The notes below the pieces were generated by a model. It did not search any database. It saw nothing but the letters and a program-made list of their open reading frames with translations, and was not told where the DNA came from. DNA of 64,000 nucleotides from Juglans regia (lineage: Eukaryota > Streptophyta > Magnoliopsida > Fagales > Juglandaceae), in NCBI RefSeq assembly GCF_001411555.2, contig NC_049903.1:18643234-18707233 (forward strand), read 5' to 3'. Shown here in pieces: positions 1-14,139 of this stretch (the first letter of the stretch is position 1; each line of letters begins with the position of its first letter). The position numbers and the translations under genes are program-made.

Positions 1-1215
1 ACCCGTTGGAACTCCACTTATATGATGTTGGATAGGGCTGAAAAATTTCAAAAAGCATTTGAACGGCTAGAGGATGAAGATCCGAGATATATTAAGAGTG
101 TTGGGGAGGATGATAGTGATGATGATGATGGTGTTAGTGAGTTGGGTAGAGGAGGGGCATCCAAGTTAGGGGCTCCAACCATGGATGATTGGGATAAGAG
201 TAGGTTGTTTGCAAAATTTTTGAAACTTTTTTATAATGCAACATTGCGTTTCTCGGAGACCAATTATGTCACTTGTAATAGTTTTTTATTTGAGCTAGCA
301 ACAATTCAAGCTGCAATTAACATGGAGTGTGTGGAAGGGCCTCATAATTTGAGGACAATGACATTTAGTATGAAATCTAAATATGAGAAGTATTGGGGAA
401 ATATTGAAAAAATGAATCTTTTGTTGTATGTTGGGTACAAATTGCGTGGTTTAACATATATTTTTGAAGGAATATATGAGGATAATAGTTCAAAAGTTTT
501 TATGTTGGTAGATCGGGTTCAAGATGCCTTGACTCGTTTATATGATAGTTATTGTGAAAATGATGAAAGTAATGTTGGGGTACAAGATCAAACTATAAGC
601 CAATCAAGCAAGAGAGGGGCTAGTAGTACAAGTTCAACTGCTGGGGTAGGTCAAGGTGATTTCAGATCATTAATCCATGCACAAATTAAGAAGCGTTTGG
701 AGTCGGATAACTCTTTGGCGACTAAATCTGAATTGGAGAGATATTTATCTGAAAAATGTGAAGAAGATGATGTGAAATTCGACTTGTTGACTTGGTGGAA
801 GGTCAACTCCATTAGATACCGCGTGCTTTCAAGAGTTGTGCGGGATGTTCTTGCAGTTCCGATATCATATCTACAGTGTCCTCTGAGTCAGCTTTTAGCA
901 CAGCAGGTCGAGTACTTGATCCGTTCCGTAGTAGCCTATCTCCACTTATGGTAGAAGCTCTTATTTGTACACAAAATTGGCTCCGTTCTTCCGCCCAGAT
1001 TAACATTCGTACTTTAATGGATGATGTTGAGGAGTTTGAGAAAATTGATATAGGTATGTAGCATCATTCACCTTTTCTTTAACTATATCTAAAGTGTGAA
1101 TCATATTAGTAATTTGTTTTAATTATTATGCTTATTTTTTTTTTCCTTTTGTGTAGAGCTCATGGAAGACCTAGGGAATTCTTCAATACCTACTTCTTTG
1201 GCTGGAGATAATTAA
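1..1215 (+). pseudogene. hAT transposase (RICESLEEPER-like), 3' part, frameshifted
   Basis: The frame is open from base 1, so the gene starts upstream of the window. The first residues (RWNSTY, then LDRAEKFQKAF) and the block KSKYEKYWGNIEKMN are typical of plant hAT transposases with an RNase H-like core. The C-terminal hAT dimerisation domain starts at KFDLLTWWKVNS. At about 867-870 the frame shifts, and the domain continues in another frame ([19 protein letters not shown], then ALICTQNWL). A consistent last intron runs 1054-1156 (GT..AG), with a short final exon 1157-1215 ending in TAA. A stretch in the core (LLLYVGYKLRG) looks shortened against the family. The single frameshift makes a full-length transposase unlikely, so this copy is probably non-autonomous. 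The family call is firm. The splice model is inferred. Confidence 0.85.
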
Positions 1216-2149
1216 ATTTAAGGTAGGTCAACTTGTATAACATATTTCTTTAATTTTTTTATTATTTAATGTAATTACTAACTTTTTATTCGAATTAATT
1301 GCTTGATTGTTGAAGGGACTATTGGAGTTGGTGGCTTGGTGCATACTTATTGAAGTTTTTTGTTGGATGTTCTAAGTTATTATAATTTGGTCTTGTAATT
1401 TGTTGAATTTTTAGACTTGTAAATTGTAATTCAGACTTTTTAAGTGTTTGGACTTGTAATTTTTTGGACTTGTAATTTAGACTTTTGGACCTGTAATTTG
1501 TTGGACTTTTGGACTTCTAATTTAGACTTTTGAACTTATTTTCTTCCATAGGCTCATAGGCTTGTTGATGTCCATTCTTGAATTTCTTGTGGTTGCTATA
1601 AAAAATATATGTGTAAGTACTAAGTTATTTCCTTTAACATGCAATGACTTATTGTAGATAATTTAGTTTATTACAGATTTTTTTTTTTTGATTTTTGTAG
1701 TAATTATATTTATAAGTTTGTAAAACAGTTTTTTTCCAAGCTTTTTCATATTTTTTTCCAGTTTTTTAGTAAAGCAATTTTTTGGAGTGAATCAGATTTT
1801 TTGTAGTAAAACAGATTTTTTGTAGTAAAACAGATTTATTATTGAAGTAATTTTTAGTAAAGCAGATTTTTTTATTTAAAGTTAAAACAGATTTTTTGTA
1901 ATAACAGTTTGTAAAACAGATTTTTTTAAATCAGTTTTTTTATTTTATAAACAAATTTTTAATGATAAACTATGAAATTTACATTTTAAAAAAATCAGAA
2001 AACCGGACCAGAAACTGGTAAAACCGGAAGTACCGATTTAGGAGGGTAACCGGTGCGTAATCGGTTTTGAAAAATACAAAATCGGTACATACCGGTTCGG
2101 TCTTAGATTTTGTCCAAAACCGGACCGGACCGGACCGGTTACAACCCTA
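1..2149 (+). mobile_element. hAT DNA transposon, right-hand part
   Basis: The transposase pseudogene is followed by about 900 bp of non-coding DNA. The first part (about 1393-1535) has degenerate direct repeats of ggacttgtaattt. The second (about 1670-1950) has repeats of gtaaaacagatttttt. The end is dense in CCGG-containing subterminal motifs (1997-2139) and closes with ggttacaaccctag. Its reverse complement, ctagggttgtaacc, fits a hAT terminal inverted repeat. The 8 bp after the end (gtctcgta, 2150-2157) would be one target-site duplication; its partner lies outside the window. DNA to the right is LTR sequence, so the element sits in an older LTR. Confidence 0.75.
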
Positions 2150-3815
2150 GTCTCGTATTTTGATATTTAATTCTAAGTTTTTAAAATAACCTATTTATTT
2201 CCTCAAAACCTAAAATTTCATGACCTTAAATATCCTCATTCTCTAAATTTCTTTAATAATACGCAACATTTAAGGTAAGTACTAGTAAAAATTTCGTTAA
2301 ATAATAATAAACAAATAGCTTTAATCATAATTTAAATGTTTAAAAATAAAATTACACAGTTACTAAAATAATTTGCTACCAATAATACAGTTTGAAAATC
2401 CTATTTATTTTTCGTAAAATTTCTTATACATCTCGCATAAACCATGTAAAAACAGATTTAATATAAACAAAATTTCAAATTGAAACCATCTAATAATAAG
2501 GGTAAAACTGTAATTCCATATCCAAATAATATGTAGCAAAGGGTATTAATGTAATTTTATTTAATTAAATGACACATTACCAAGTTATGTAAATTCATAT
2601 TAACAAAACTACCTGAACAAAGAAACTCATGCTACATAAAAGCAAAACAATGGTTTGTGAGGCAGAGGCTCACTGAGAGATTGAGAGCTCGACGGGCGGC
2701 GAGTTGGGGGATTGTCTACGGTGGTGAAGTCGGTGGTTACGACAGAAAAATGGTGGCTGAGCTCGTGGGGCAGAAAGAGAGATTAGTGGAAGGAATGGAG
2801 TTCGGCGTGAGGTAGGTAGAGGTAGCTCATTGTGAATGGAGGAGTTGTGTGCGGCGCGGAGATGAAGGTGGCTGTCCCGGCGGAGCACTGAGAGAGAAAA
2901 AATTACAAGTGAGAGAGAGAGGTATGAGAGCATCGAGAAGGAGACGGAGATGGAGGGCTCCTTACTGAGAGACTTACGCGCAGAGACGGCATGGGTGGCT
3001 ATCGATGATGGCATGGCTAGGCGTGGCTGAGATGCTGGACTGTGGGTTCCCTTTGCATCGAAGAGGAGACGCCCAAAAGGGTTGGTAGTGCAAAACTGCC
3101 GTGCTTGGAGGAGCAACCAAATGCTCTGTTTTTCGGACCCAAAATAGAGGAGTTTCGGTTCACTTTGCAGATGGTTATTCTCGACACTCTGGTGGTGGTG
3201 CAGTGGTGTACGGCGGAGGAGCTGGACTTCCAGTGATGGTCAAGTGGAGGTGACACACGGCGAGGTGGAGTTGCGATCCGTGGAGATGCAATGCATGCAC
3301 GGTTGCTTTGATTTGTATGGGAGCAGTGAGAGTTCTGGGCGGTGCACGGTGGAGATGGGTTGGTTGATCAGAGGCTTACAAGGGAGTGCCCTGGTGGGGC
3401 AGTATGGATGACGGAGGGTTGGCTTACGTGGGGTGACTCTTGGTATGGGAGTGCATGAAACCGAGGGGATGGAGGTTGGGGCTTGCGATTCTAAGGTGGT
3501 GCAGCGGCAAGTGTTTGGGTAGTTTCTAATAGCATGAGATAACATATGTGCATCTATATATATGTGAGGTGAAACCCTAGAGATAAGAGGGAGACATGTG
3601 TGTGCATGGAGTGGATAAAAAAAAACACTAGAGACGTGCAAGATCTTGCATTGCCATGGACAAGAGGGAAAACTTAGGGGTGAGAAAAAAAATATAGACG
3701 GAAAGAAAAAAAAAATAAAACATGCGGGGAAGTTAATGTGTGGAAAAAAAAATAAACTAAAACAAAATAAATAAATAAAAAAAAGAATTGAGCTTGATTG
3801 GGCCTGGGTGTTACA
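2150..3815 (-). repeat. Gypsy-type LTR, partial, reverse orientation
   Basis: From 2158 the sequence parallels the LTR at 42813-44132 (gatatttaa.tctaa, then ttaaaataacctatt, then ctcaaaac.taaaa). It ends in gggtgttaca at 3815, the mirror of the TGTAACACCC start of this LTR family. It has the same composition pattern: AT-rich, then a GC-rich purine-biased block (2640-3560), then AT-rich. The left part lies beyond the hAT insertion and outside the window. The flank atact (3816-3820) would be the right target-site duplication. Long ORFs in the GC-rich block are not conserved among sister LTRs and are not called. Confidence 0.65.
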
Positions 3816-4120
3816 ATACTATCCTTGTTCGCTCTTCTATCAAGGTCTAACAGTCCCCCAGGGGCGGGGCCCCTGCTATTTTCGGCTCCCCAGTCTCCCA
3901 CTCTCTCGGATTCCAGCCTAACTCAAAGCTGAGGCCCTAAATGAAGGAGCACACAGACCCTTCCTCCTCTTCTAAAAAACTTTGAGCTAACTATTCTAAG
4001 GAGAGAGAGAGAGAGAAAGAGATACTCCGCCCGAGCCCAGGCATCTGGTCTTCGAGAGGAACTAGATACCGCCCGCCTATGAGCAGTTGGCAGCTGTCAA
4101 ACAGTGTTGTATGGAGTTTT
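3816..4120 (+). pseudogene. Tat-element extra-ORF fragment (C-terminal part)
   Basis: This stretch is clearly homologous, base by base, to 34060-34345 of the large Tat element. Shared blocks are gttcgctcttct, gaggtctaac-type, ctcccactctctc, attccagcctaact and cagtgttgtatggagttttt, with a GA microsatellite at the same place. It encodes a decayed piece of the extra-ORF protein just before its coiled-coil tail. The copy stops matching at about 4120, and the left end is cut by the LTR ending at 3815. Its orientation is opposite to the similar fragment at 8568-9250, so the two come from different Tat copies or from an inversion. Confidence 0.6.
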
Positions 4121-6040
4121 TAAAAGTTTCCAAAAGGTGAAAAAAATCTGATCCAAAGAATGAAGTCACAATTGCTAAAAAGGGTTGTTCCACCAAGTGA
4201 CTAAGGAAAGAATTTGATTTGCAATGAAATTGAGAAAACTGCAACAAGGTAGCTGGGTACAAGATTGGTCCTTATGCCAAAAGCAGACCTCATAAATATT
4301 AATATAAAAACACAAAGGAGGGGAAATTCCAACAATTCACCAACACAGATCCACGACTCTTGTCAAAGCAGCAAGTCACCAAAAGTTTTCTTAAAGTTGC
4401 ACAAGGAGGTTGAATTATTAAGAAAAGTAAGGAAGTGAAAAGACAAAATAAAATTATATTATGTTTTTTTCTCAAAGTCCAACTCTAAAAAGGTTTACAA
4501 AAGTAGTGGTTTTCCTACATATCTTTTCCCCAAAAGAATTTCAAGGATTTAGAAACATTTAAAAGAAAATGGACATAATTTAAAATAAGCGAAGTCAGGA
4601 CCATCTTGCAGGGAACTGATGGAATGATCTTTCCAAGGAAATACTAAGTATGAGTGTAAGAAAACCTAAGTAACTGGGAAGAGACAAGTCGATAACACCT
4701 TGAGAGTGACATCCACATATCGATACACCTACAACATTCGCAGGAGAGGTGATTCAGATTATTTCGTCGACTCCTATACACATCGGTACATATCCAAGCG
4801 AACAACTTGACGTCGTAGGTAAATCAAAACACAACTTGATCCACGACACTCAAATAGTCAAAAATCTGCACATCCCACCTAAGGTAGGCATTGAGCTTTA
4901 AAGCCCAATACCATCTCATTCAAAAAGTAAAAATGCACCAATATTTCTATCCCGACATCAATTACTTGACTACTCAAACCCTAAATCAACTAGTATTTAT
5001 CCTAGCAGTACTAAACTCAATATCATCCCCAGCTAAAGTCCACCCAAAAGTTACTGAATCTCACCTCCAATATAGCTAGTAAACCCAATCCTACTCTCAA
5101 ACTAACTTGATCTTATCCTAAACCATCACCCAACTACCATATCCATCCTCTGGACCTATATCCTCAAAATCGACAAGAATCATTTCCTAAATCTGCACCA
5201 TCTATCATCCTTAAATTTGATAAGAATCGATTCCTAAAAAATACCTGCCAACCCTATAACCTCGAGCTAATAATAACCATTCTCCGAACTAAATCAATAC
5301 CTTCAAACCTCATAGAGAAACATGCTTCTTGTAAATCTCCACTATCAATAACTTAACTTTGATCAAACCCCATTTTTAATGGTTACAGACTAATTAACAT
5401 CCAATTGATCAAGCTTGCATGCCAAGTATGCAGAACTAAAAACTCAAATCTTACTATAAATCAGTCCTTATAGTCTGCAATTCTAAAACCTTAAAATCAT
5501 ATAAGAATAATTTTTTTGAAGTCTGAAAAATCGATGACCTTAGATAAAAACAATCGTCTCTTGAAGCTTTCAAAATCTAAAACCTTAAATGATATCAATT
5601 CATTTCTTAAAGTCTGCAAAATCCTAAAACTTAAAATGAAATTCTCATAAATGTTTCCTTGAAGTTCGTTGAACTTATAACCTCCTATTCCATAAACTCA
5701 TTTCATAAATTCTATGGAATCTAAGACCTCAATTATCCTAAGTGATTTAAAGCTATTCCCCCCCTCAGTTGTGGCTTCAGTTTCTACTCCAAAGAGATCG
5801 CCTAGACCACGTATCCCTCCAAGCCTCGATATTATAAAAACAAACCAAATCGCTAAGAGTTTAGGTCTACTCCACTAAATATTCATACCTATCAAGTTGG
5901 AATTCAAACCGACATCGCTAAATCCAAGTCTAACTCCCCAAATTCTCAAGCCTATAATACTAAGATTGAAGCCTAAAATTCTGGTACTATACGTAAGTGA
6001 CTTATGGATTTACCCAGAGGTGAACTGCTCTGATACCACA
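4121..6040 (-). mobile_element. Internal region of a non-coding gypsy-type element
   Basis: The element reads right to left from the LTR at 6041-8567. Next to that LTR, 6026-6038 is the reverse complement of TGGTATCAGAGCA, the primer site for initiator-Met tRNA. About 4890-6020 is homologous to the internal region 48815-50470 of the element further right. For example, the reverse complement of 5355-5405 carries a conserved gaccattaaaa-type, ggggtt, aagttattgata block that matches 49890-49935. No gag or pol frame is visible. The leftmost part (4121-4880) matches nothing I recognise. Confidence 0.55.
6026..6038 (-). other. Primer binding site, initiator-Met tRNA type
   Basis: On the minus strand this reads TGGTATCAGAGCA, complementary to the 3' end of plant initiator-Met tRNA. 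It begins two bases from the LTR end (CACCACA at 6041). This fixes the orientation and the LTR boundary. Confidence 0.75.
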
Positions 6041-8567
6041 TGTGGTGCTCTCGACCCCACGCGTGATTTGGTGGAAGTCGTGACACCGGGATGATGACCA
6101 CACGGATCACACACCCCCATCGCCCTGTGCAAGTGTGTGCAAACATGCGTTAATGTGTGCAGCAAAAATAGCGCAGCGGATAGATATGAGGTAGTCAAAA
6201 CTAAGTATTAGAGAGTTTTAAACTTTACAACCCAAAATAAAAACCACCAATGGATTATACATTCATCCAACTAAAATAAAGGAAAGTAAACAAGGTTCAA
6301 CAACAAATACGAGTACAATCCCAAGACTTCACTCCTCAAGACTGGCCAATCCCTCCTACTCGTACTCATTCTCTGCATCAAAGCCTACAGTTCCATAAAA
6401 CGGAATCGTAGGTAGGAATATCACAGTGAGATTTTGCAATCTCAACATGCAACAACCAAGAGATGAAGTAATGCATCTATACAACCAACAAAGTATGACA
6501 ATCATACAAGCATAAGACCACAATATCCAATTTTCCACCATTTCCCGGAAATAACACATTTAAACATAACACTCACGCCGAAAACCCCTTTGGCTCAAAA
6601 CACATTCATTTATTACGCAGGCACCATGGTCTCCTCTATGGACCATGCGCACACCCTGACTCCTTTCTTCACACCACGACTAACGTCCATGCATGTGATT
6701 TCATAACAAACGATGCCCAGCTCCGCACTCAGCGCGTTCATGACTAGACATCCTCTAGCCCCCGCTAGCAGAGGGGCTACGGAGTCGTGCCAATAGCGTT
6801 ACCATCTTGGCCGAGCCAACTATTGTCCAGAGATAGCCCAGGGGACGACACTCGATTTTACAAGCTCCCGAGTAACCAGAGTAGCTCCACCGAGATAATG
6901 CTCCATCTCAGCTTGGGGTCGTAATCCACATAAAGTCCATACAATCATTTTATTTATGCATGCACCATGGTTTCCACTAGGGACCATGTGCACACCCTGA
7001 CTCCCTTCGTCATACTACTGGTAATGTTCGTGCATGTAACTTCGTAACAAGGGATACCCAACTCCGCGCCTGGCGCGTACATGTCCAAACATCCTCTAGC
7101 CCCCGCCAGTAGAGGGGCTACGGAGTCGTGCCTCGAACGTTACCATCTTGACCGAGCTAACTATCACTCAAAAACAGCCCAGAGGACGTCACTCAGTTTT
7201 ACACGCTCCCGAGTGACCAGAGAAGCTCCATCGAGATAATACGCTATCTCGGCATATGGTCGTGATACGCACGCACCCACAAAAATATTACTAAGACACG
7301 AAAACCTAGTTTTCAAATCACGCCACATGGCAGAACACAACACAATTAAATAATCAAGACATATATATTAAAGGTAAATATGCAGATGCATGCAGACAGT
7401 ATATTGGATGACATGACATAACACACATTAGACAATATACATCATCACAATAGTCAGAAAGTGCACAATTTAACAAACCCAACCACATGCATAATCTCAT
7501 CCTCCATCCGGCCCATGGCCCACTCCCAACAACTACTACGATTATCAATCTCAACACTTCGCGGGGCCCAAGGCCCATCTTAACACAACTAGACTGCAAA
7601 CAATGTTAGTGATAAATGGATGTCATAATCCCAATGGTCACTATGGAGAGATACTTACAGCACGGACAAGAAATTTCTAGATGATCAATCGCGTTGTCTA
7701 AGGGGTCCAACGAGTGTGTGTGTGTGCGTTGTGTGGCAGAGCGAGTCGACAGTGGCGATGCAAGGTAATAGAGGCAAATCTAGACAAATTAATGGAGACC
7801 CAAGACTAGGGAAAAGCTTAAGGGTGATGAGATTGGCAGAAAGGAGGGTGGAGAGGACTCAGGCAACGGAGAGGGTGGTGGTGGGAGATTGAGCAAGATG
7901 AACAGTGGCTGACCTGGGCAAAACCTGAACCAACAGGGTTGGGAAAGTAGTGGGTGGCAAATTTGATGAGTTTAAGAGGGTGGCAAATTTGATGAGTTTA
8001 AGAGGGTGGCTGAAGAGGACTCTCACGATGGATGCTGGTGGTTGGCAGTGGAGTAGAACCCTAATAGAGAAGCTCTAGCCTTTGATTGGGTGAAAGGACA
8101 AGGCTGGTCGCGCATGGTGCGAGGTGAAGGACGCATGCATGGCTCACTACAGTAGGATGAAGAAGAGGAGAGGCTTCGGGGGGGGGGGGCTTGTGCGGCT
8201 CTGGGAACATGGAATGAAGAAGGGACTTAGGGTTCCTCCCTTCCCTTAGTCAAAACGCATAACATAGGGGAAAAAAAGGGTTGGGCCCTTTGTTTGTAAC
8301 TTATGGGTTCACCCACACGGGTTGGCCAGAAATAGAATTCTCACACTTAAAACAATACCCACTTAAACATATAGGACTCAACTTCACCAAAGAAAACACA
8401 TAAACCTCAAAACTAACCCACTACACAAAAGGCCCAAACCAAAAATACAAATAAGAAAAAATACAATAAAATAGAATAAACCACAATAAAATAATATAAA
8501 ATAAAATAAAACAAACACTAATAATAATAATGAATAAATTAAAATACACTAATATTGGGGTCTCACA
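6041..8567 (-). repeat. 5' LTR of the non-coding gypsy-type element
   Basis: On the minus strand it starts TGTGAGACCCCAATATTAG and ends GAGAGCACCACA next to the primer site, giving TG..CA termini and 2527 bp. The start resembles the LTR at 46562 (TGTGATACCCCGTATTTTAG). Inside are a 341-bp direct duplication (about 6609-7290), a homopolymer of about ten G near 8190, and an AT-rich 5' end. No partner LTR is recognised on the left, so the element is truncated. The right flank is tctct, and the DNA beyond it is Tat extra-ORF sequence, which is the insertion target. Confidence 0.7.
6609..7290. repeat. Two-copy 341-bp direct repeat inside the LTR
   Basis: Copy 1 begins near 6609 and copy 2 near 6950. 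Landmarks repeat 341 bp apart: gcaccatggt at 6621 and 6962, then gaccatg.gcacaccctgac, catcctctagcccccgc, aggggctacggagtcgtgcc, gttaccatcttg.ccgagc and agctcc.tcgagataat. Each copy contains a short inverted repeat (tagcccc .. ggggcta). Substitutions between copies show that the duplication is not recent. Confidence 0.85.
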
Positions 8568-9250
8568 TCTCTCGAGACAAAGAAGAATTTGTTCTGCCAT
8601 TGCTTGGCATGAGAGTGATATGGCTCGAGACGGGTGAGCCTGAATTTTGATCGGAATTGGAAGCTGCAAATGTTCACTTGCATGGCACGAACTATATGGG
8701 TGAACAGGAACTCTTGCATGGTCAAATCTGGATATTCCTACCCTGTAGGCTCCAAGAATATCATGCGTCACGCCACTCATCATGCCAGAAGAATCAGCCA
8801 AGCGTGGGGGTTCAGTTGCAAAGAGGCCAGGCCTAAGAAGTCCAAAAAGTTGCTTACTGGGCGACAAAAAGGGAGAGTGAGACCATGGGAGAATGTGCTA
8901 GTGTACAGAGCCACTTTCTTGGATTTTCACGCAGAGTCAACTCTGATTTTGGGATCGAGTACATCATCTGCCGGGCACCAAGGGTGAACCCATTGAAGGA
9001 GGGAGGCATGTTGCAAGAGGCATTTCTCGAAGGCATGGGAGATACCAAGGAAGAAGGTAGTACGACATGGGTAGCGATGTGAGAGGAGGGAGAAGCTGCT
9101 GAAGGGAGAGTATACAAAGGTCGAGCGAGTGTCGCGACAGGAACCAGAGAGAGGAGTAAATAGGGTAAGGGCGACGGTTGGAGACCCCAGTAGGAAGTGT
9201 GATGGGACATGACGAGGCAATAGTTGTGCATATTCCCATATTCCCAAGGC
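8568..9250 (-). pseudogene. Probable Tat extra-ORF fragment (Transposase_28-like)
   Basis: Read on the minus strand, 8571-8660 gives FRLTRLEPYHSHAKQ followed by WQNKFFFVSR. This resembles the W-x-x-K-F-F-F-V-S motif of the 'putative gypsy type transposon' (Transposase_28) proteins carried as extra ORFs by Tat retrotransposons. Upstream frames contain stops and shifts. Its position, next to an LTR and antisense to it, mirrors the larger element, where the extra ORF starts about 100 bp from the 3' LTR. The family call rests on one motif and on context. Confidence 0.35.
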
Positions 9251-9267
9251 AGGAAGACGTACGAACG

Positions 9268-9775
9268 TGTAGCATTTTACGGACGTGGGAAAGGTTTAAA
9301 TTCCCTCTACGCTAGCATATAGGGAATTCACGGAGTAACTTAAATGGTGAATGGGTCAAAAGAACTCTGAGAAAAAGGCCCATGGCAAACCCACAACCAA
9401 GAGGTTCTTGTCTCCTGTCTTAGTGCATTAATGGGACCAAGGCAGCTTAGGATCTTGTCCACTGAATAATCAGACGCATTAAATGCGTCAGAGAGTGGCC
9501 GCCCCTGAGGTTGAACCTTAAATGCCATGTCCTGTCGTCTCGGCAAGGAGAATGACGACCATGATGGGCGAGTTTTATGACGAACGGGGCACGAATAAAA
9601 GCTAGCCCGGGACATGAAGGAAAGAGAGGTATTTGACGGGTAAGACTCATCCTCTCCGTTCTCAGCCACTAAGCTCTCACGACAACTGACTTGAGCATCA
9701 GAGGCTCATTGGTCCCAGCCACCCTTTCCTTCCTCCTCTTGTAGGTGTTGGATAGCGGTTACAACAACGGCTACA
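9268..9775 (+). repeat. Tat-type LTR (508 bp)
   Basis: The termini TGTAGC (9268) and GCTACA (9775) form a 6-bp inverted repeat. The end region (actgacttgagcatcagagg, then ttggtcccagccaccctttcct) is of the same type as the end of the Tat LTR at 25901-26682 (minus strand: actgacttaggtatcaaagg, then accaggtcaccatcc). Internal sequence includes a TATA-like gaataaaagc near 9594. Orientation is plus, so it would be the 3' LTR of a plus-strand Tat element whose body lay to the left. The exact ends are inferred from the terminal hexamers. Confidence 0.5.
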
Positions 9776-10748
9776 AAACATGCCATAATAGTGAGTTGCA
9801 CTTTCTCCTACTTAATTTGCCCTTTTGAATGATGTAATTGTTCATGTAAATGAAAATATCTGAAAATTAAAATTCTAGCTGGGTTTGGTGGCCAAGACTA
9901 CGTTCAGAATAGAATTGATAAAAAGAATGGTCGGAAAGGACTTCACCAGTTTACCCTTCTTCTCAATCATTGCCTTGTTCTATTGTCCTCTGTTTCCACT
10001 TGTCACTTTAACCTCTATATGCTTTAATAAAGTGTTTTATGCTTCTAAATGTCAGAGCAGTTTAACAAGGAACTCTCTCTTTCTGGTAAAATACCCTCGG
10101 GCCACTTCAATACTGCATTTGAATTCAGATGCTGCCAACACTACTAAAAGCCTTGCTTTCGATGGTGTCTTCATCACACTGTACAACATTGAACAAGAAA
10201 AATCACAGGTGGTATTGTGTGATCATGTTAAACAAGCTGTACCATCGTCATTGGATCCTGCTGCATTGGCAAGCTAAGTTCTATGGTTTTCAGCTTTGTT
10301 CTCATCTGTCTGTGGGCAGTGTATCTATAAAGTGTATGATATAATCCAACTGTGTTAAGTGTAAAGAACGTATTATATAACATCTATCTAATGTCCTAAT
10401 TGTAGTAGCCACGTGCTTGATAGATAGATAGATACACCTTTTCAATTAGGAAAATTTTGAGTATCCGCATTAACTGGGTTTAATTAAGTTTCAAGGCATA
10501 AAGATGGTAAACATTTAGCTTATGTACTAGTTTTTAAGTAAGGGTATATTCACACACACACCCCCAAGTACTCGTGCGCGCACACCCAACCTCAGACACA
10601 CCCCCACATGCTCGCACGCACAAACCCAACCTCACAAACCCCTGCACGACTTTAAGAGATTGTCATTTTTTATTTCTAATTTGAAAAAAAAAAAGACCCT
10701 ACTAACACTAACTTCATATCAATACATTGCACCGAACAGAATTCGACA
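9776..10748. other. Intergenic, 3' flank of the receptor kinase
   Basis: No gene is supported. A 130-codon plus-strand open frame (9885-10277) shows no motif or family resemblance. Near 10419 is a short GATA repeat. 10550-10645 is a C/A-rich block with a roughly 45-bp imperfect duplication (acacccccaagtactcgtg and acacccccacatgctcgca). The 3' UTR of the minus-strand kinase should lie in the right part. Confidence 0.5.
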
Positions 10749-13882
<3,134 letters not shown>

Positions 13883-13912
13883 ACAAGACAGCGAGCTGGC
13901 TAGCTTTATTTT

Positions 13913-14110
13913 TTATGAGTGAAGTACTGTTAGAGCTGGTTTGAAGAGTGAGACGAGCGGAAAATTTTGAGATTTTTGTGAATAGTGTGAAGATGAGAAG
14001 AGTGAAATTTTTGTATGATTTAAAGAATTTTTATGAGTCTCACATGTTTGGAAGTAAAGTTGAATGAAAATTTTATCCTTCTTAAAAACATAAAATCGTG
14101 GGTCCCATTG
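13913..14110. mobile_element. MITE-like insertion in the kinase 5' flank
   Basis: An AT/purine-rich block with gagatttttgtgaatag, then gaagatgagaagagtg, and catgtttggaagtaaag near its far end. It resembles in wording the gatgag/gtgaatagtag MITE at 56594-56745. It sits about 30 bp upstream of the kinase start codon, so it would lie in the 5' UTR or core promoter. No clean terminal inverted repeats or target duplication were found. The call is tentative. Confidence 0.3.
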
Positions 14111-14139
14111 TGTTTCCATTAATGGCCTGTCCTCAGGAC

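Noticed and set aside
2670..3116. 148-codon minus-strand ORF
   Set aside because: Same GC-rich LTR zone as above, no motif, and not conserved in related LTRs.
8421..8867. 148-codon minus-strand ORF
   Set aside because: It crosses the LTR boundary at 8567 and ends in AT-rich low-complexity sequence; the meaningful frame in 8568-8690 is a different one.
9885..10277. 130-codon plus-strand ORF
   Set aside because: No recognisable domain, ordinary intergenic composition, and no splice or promoter support.
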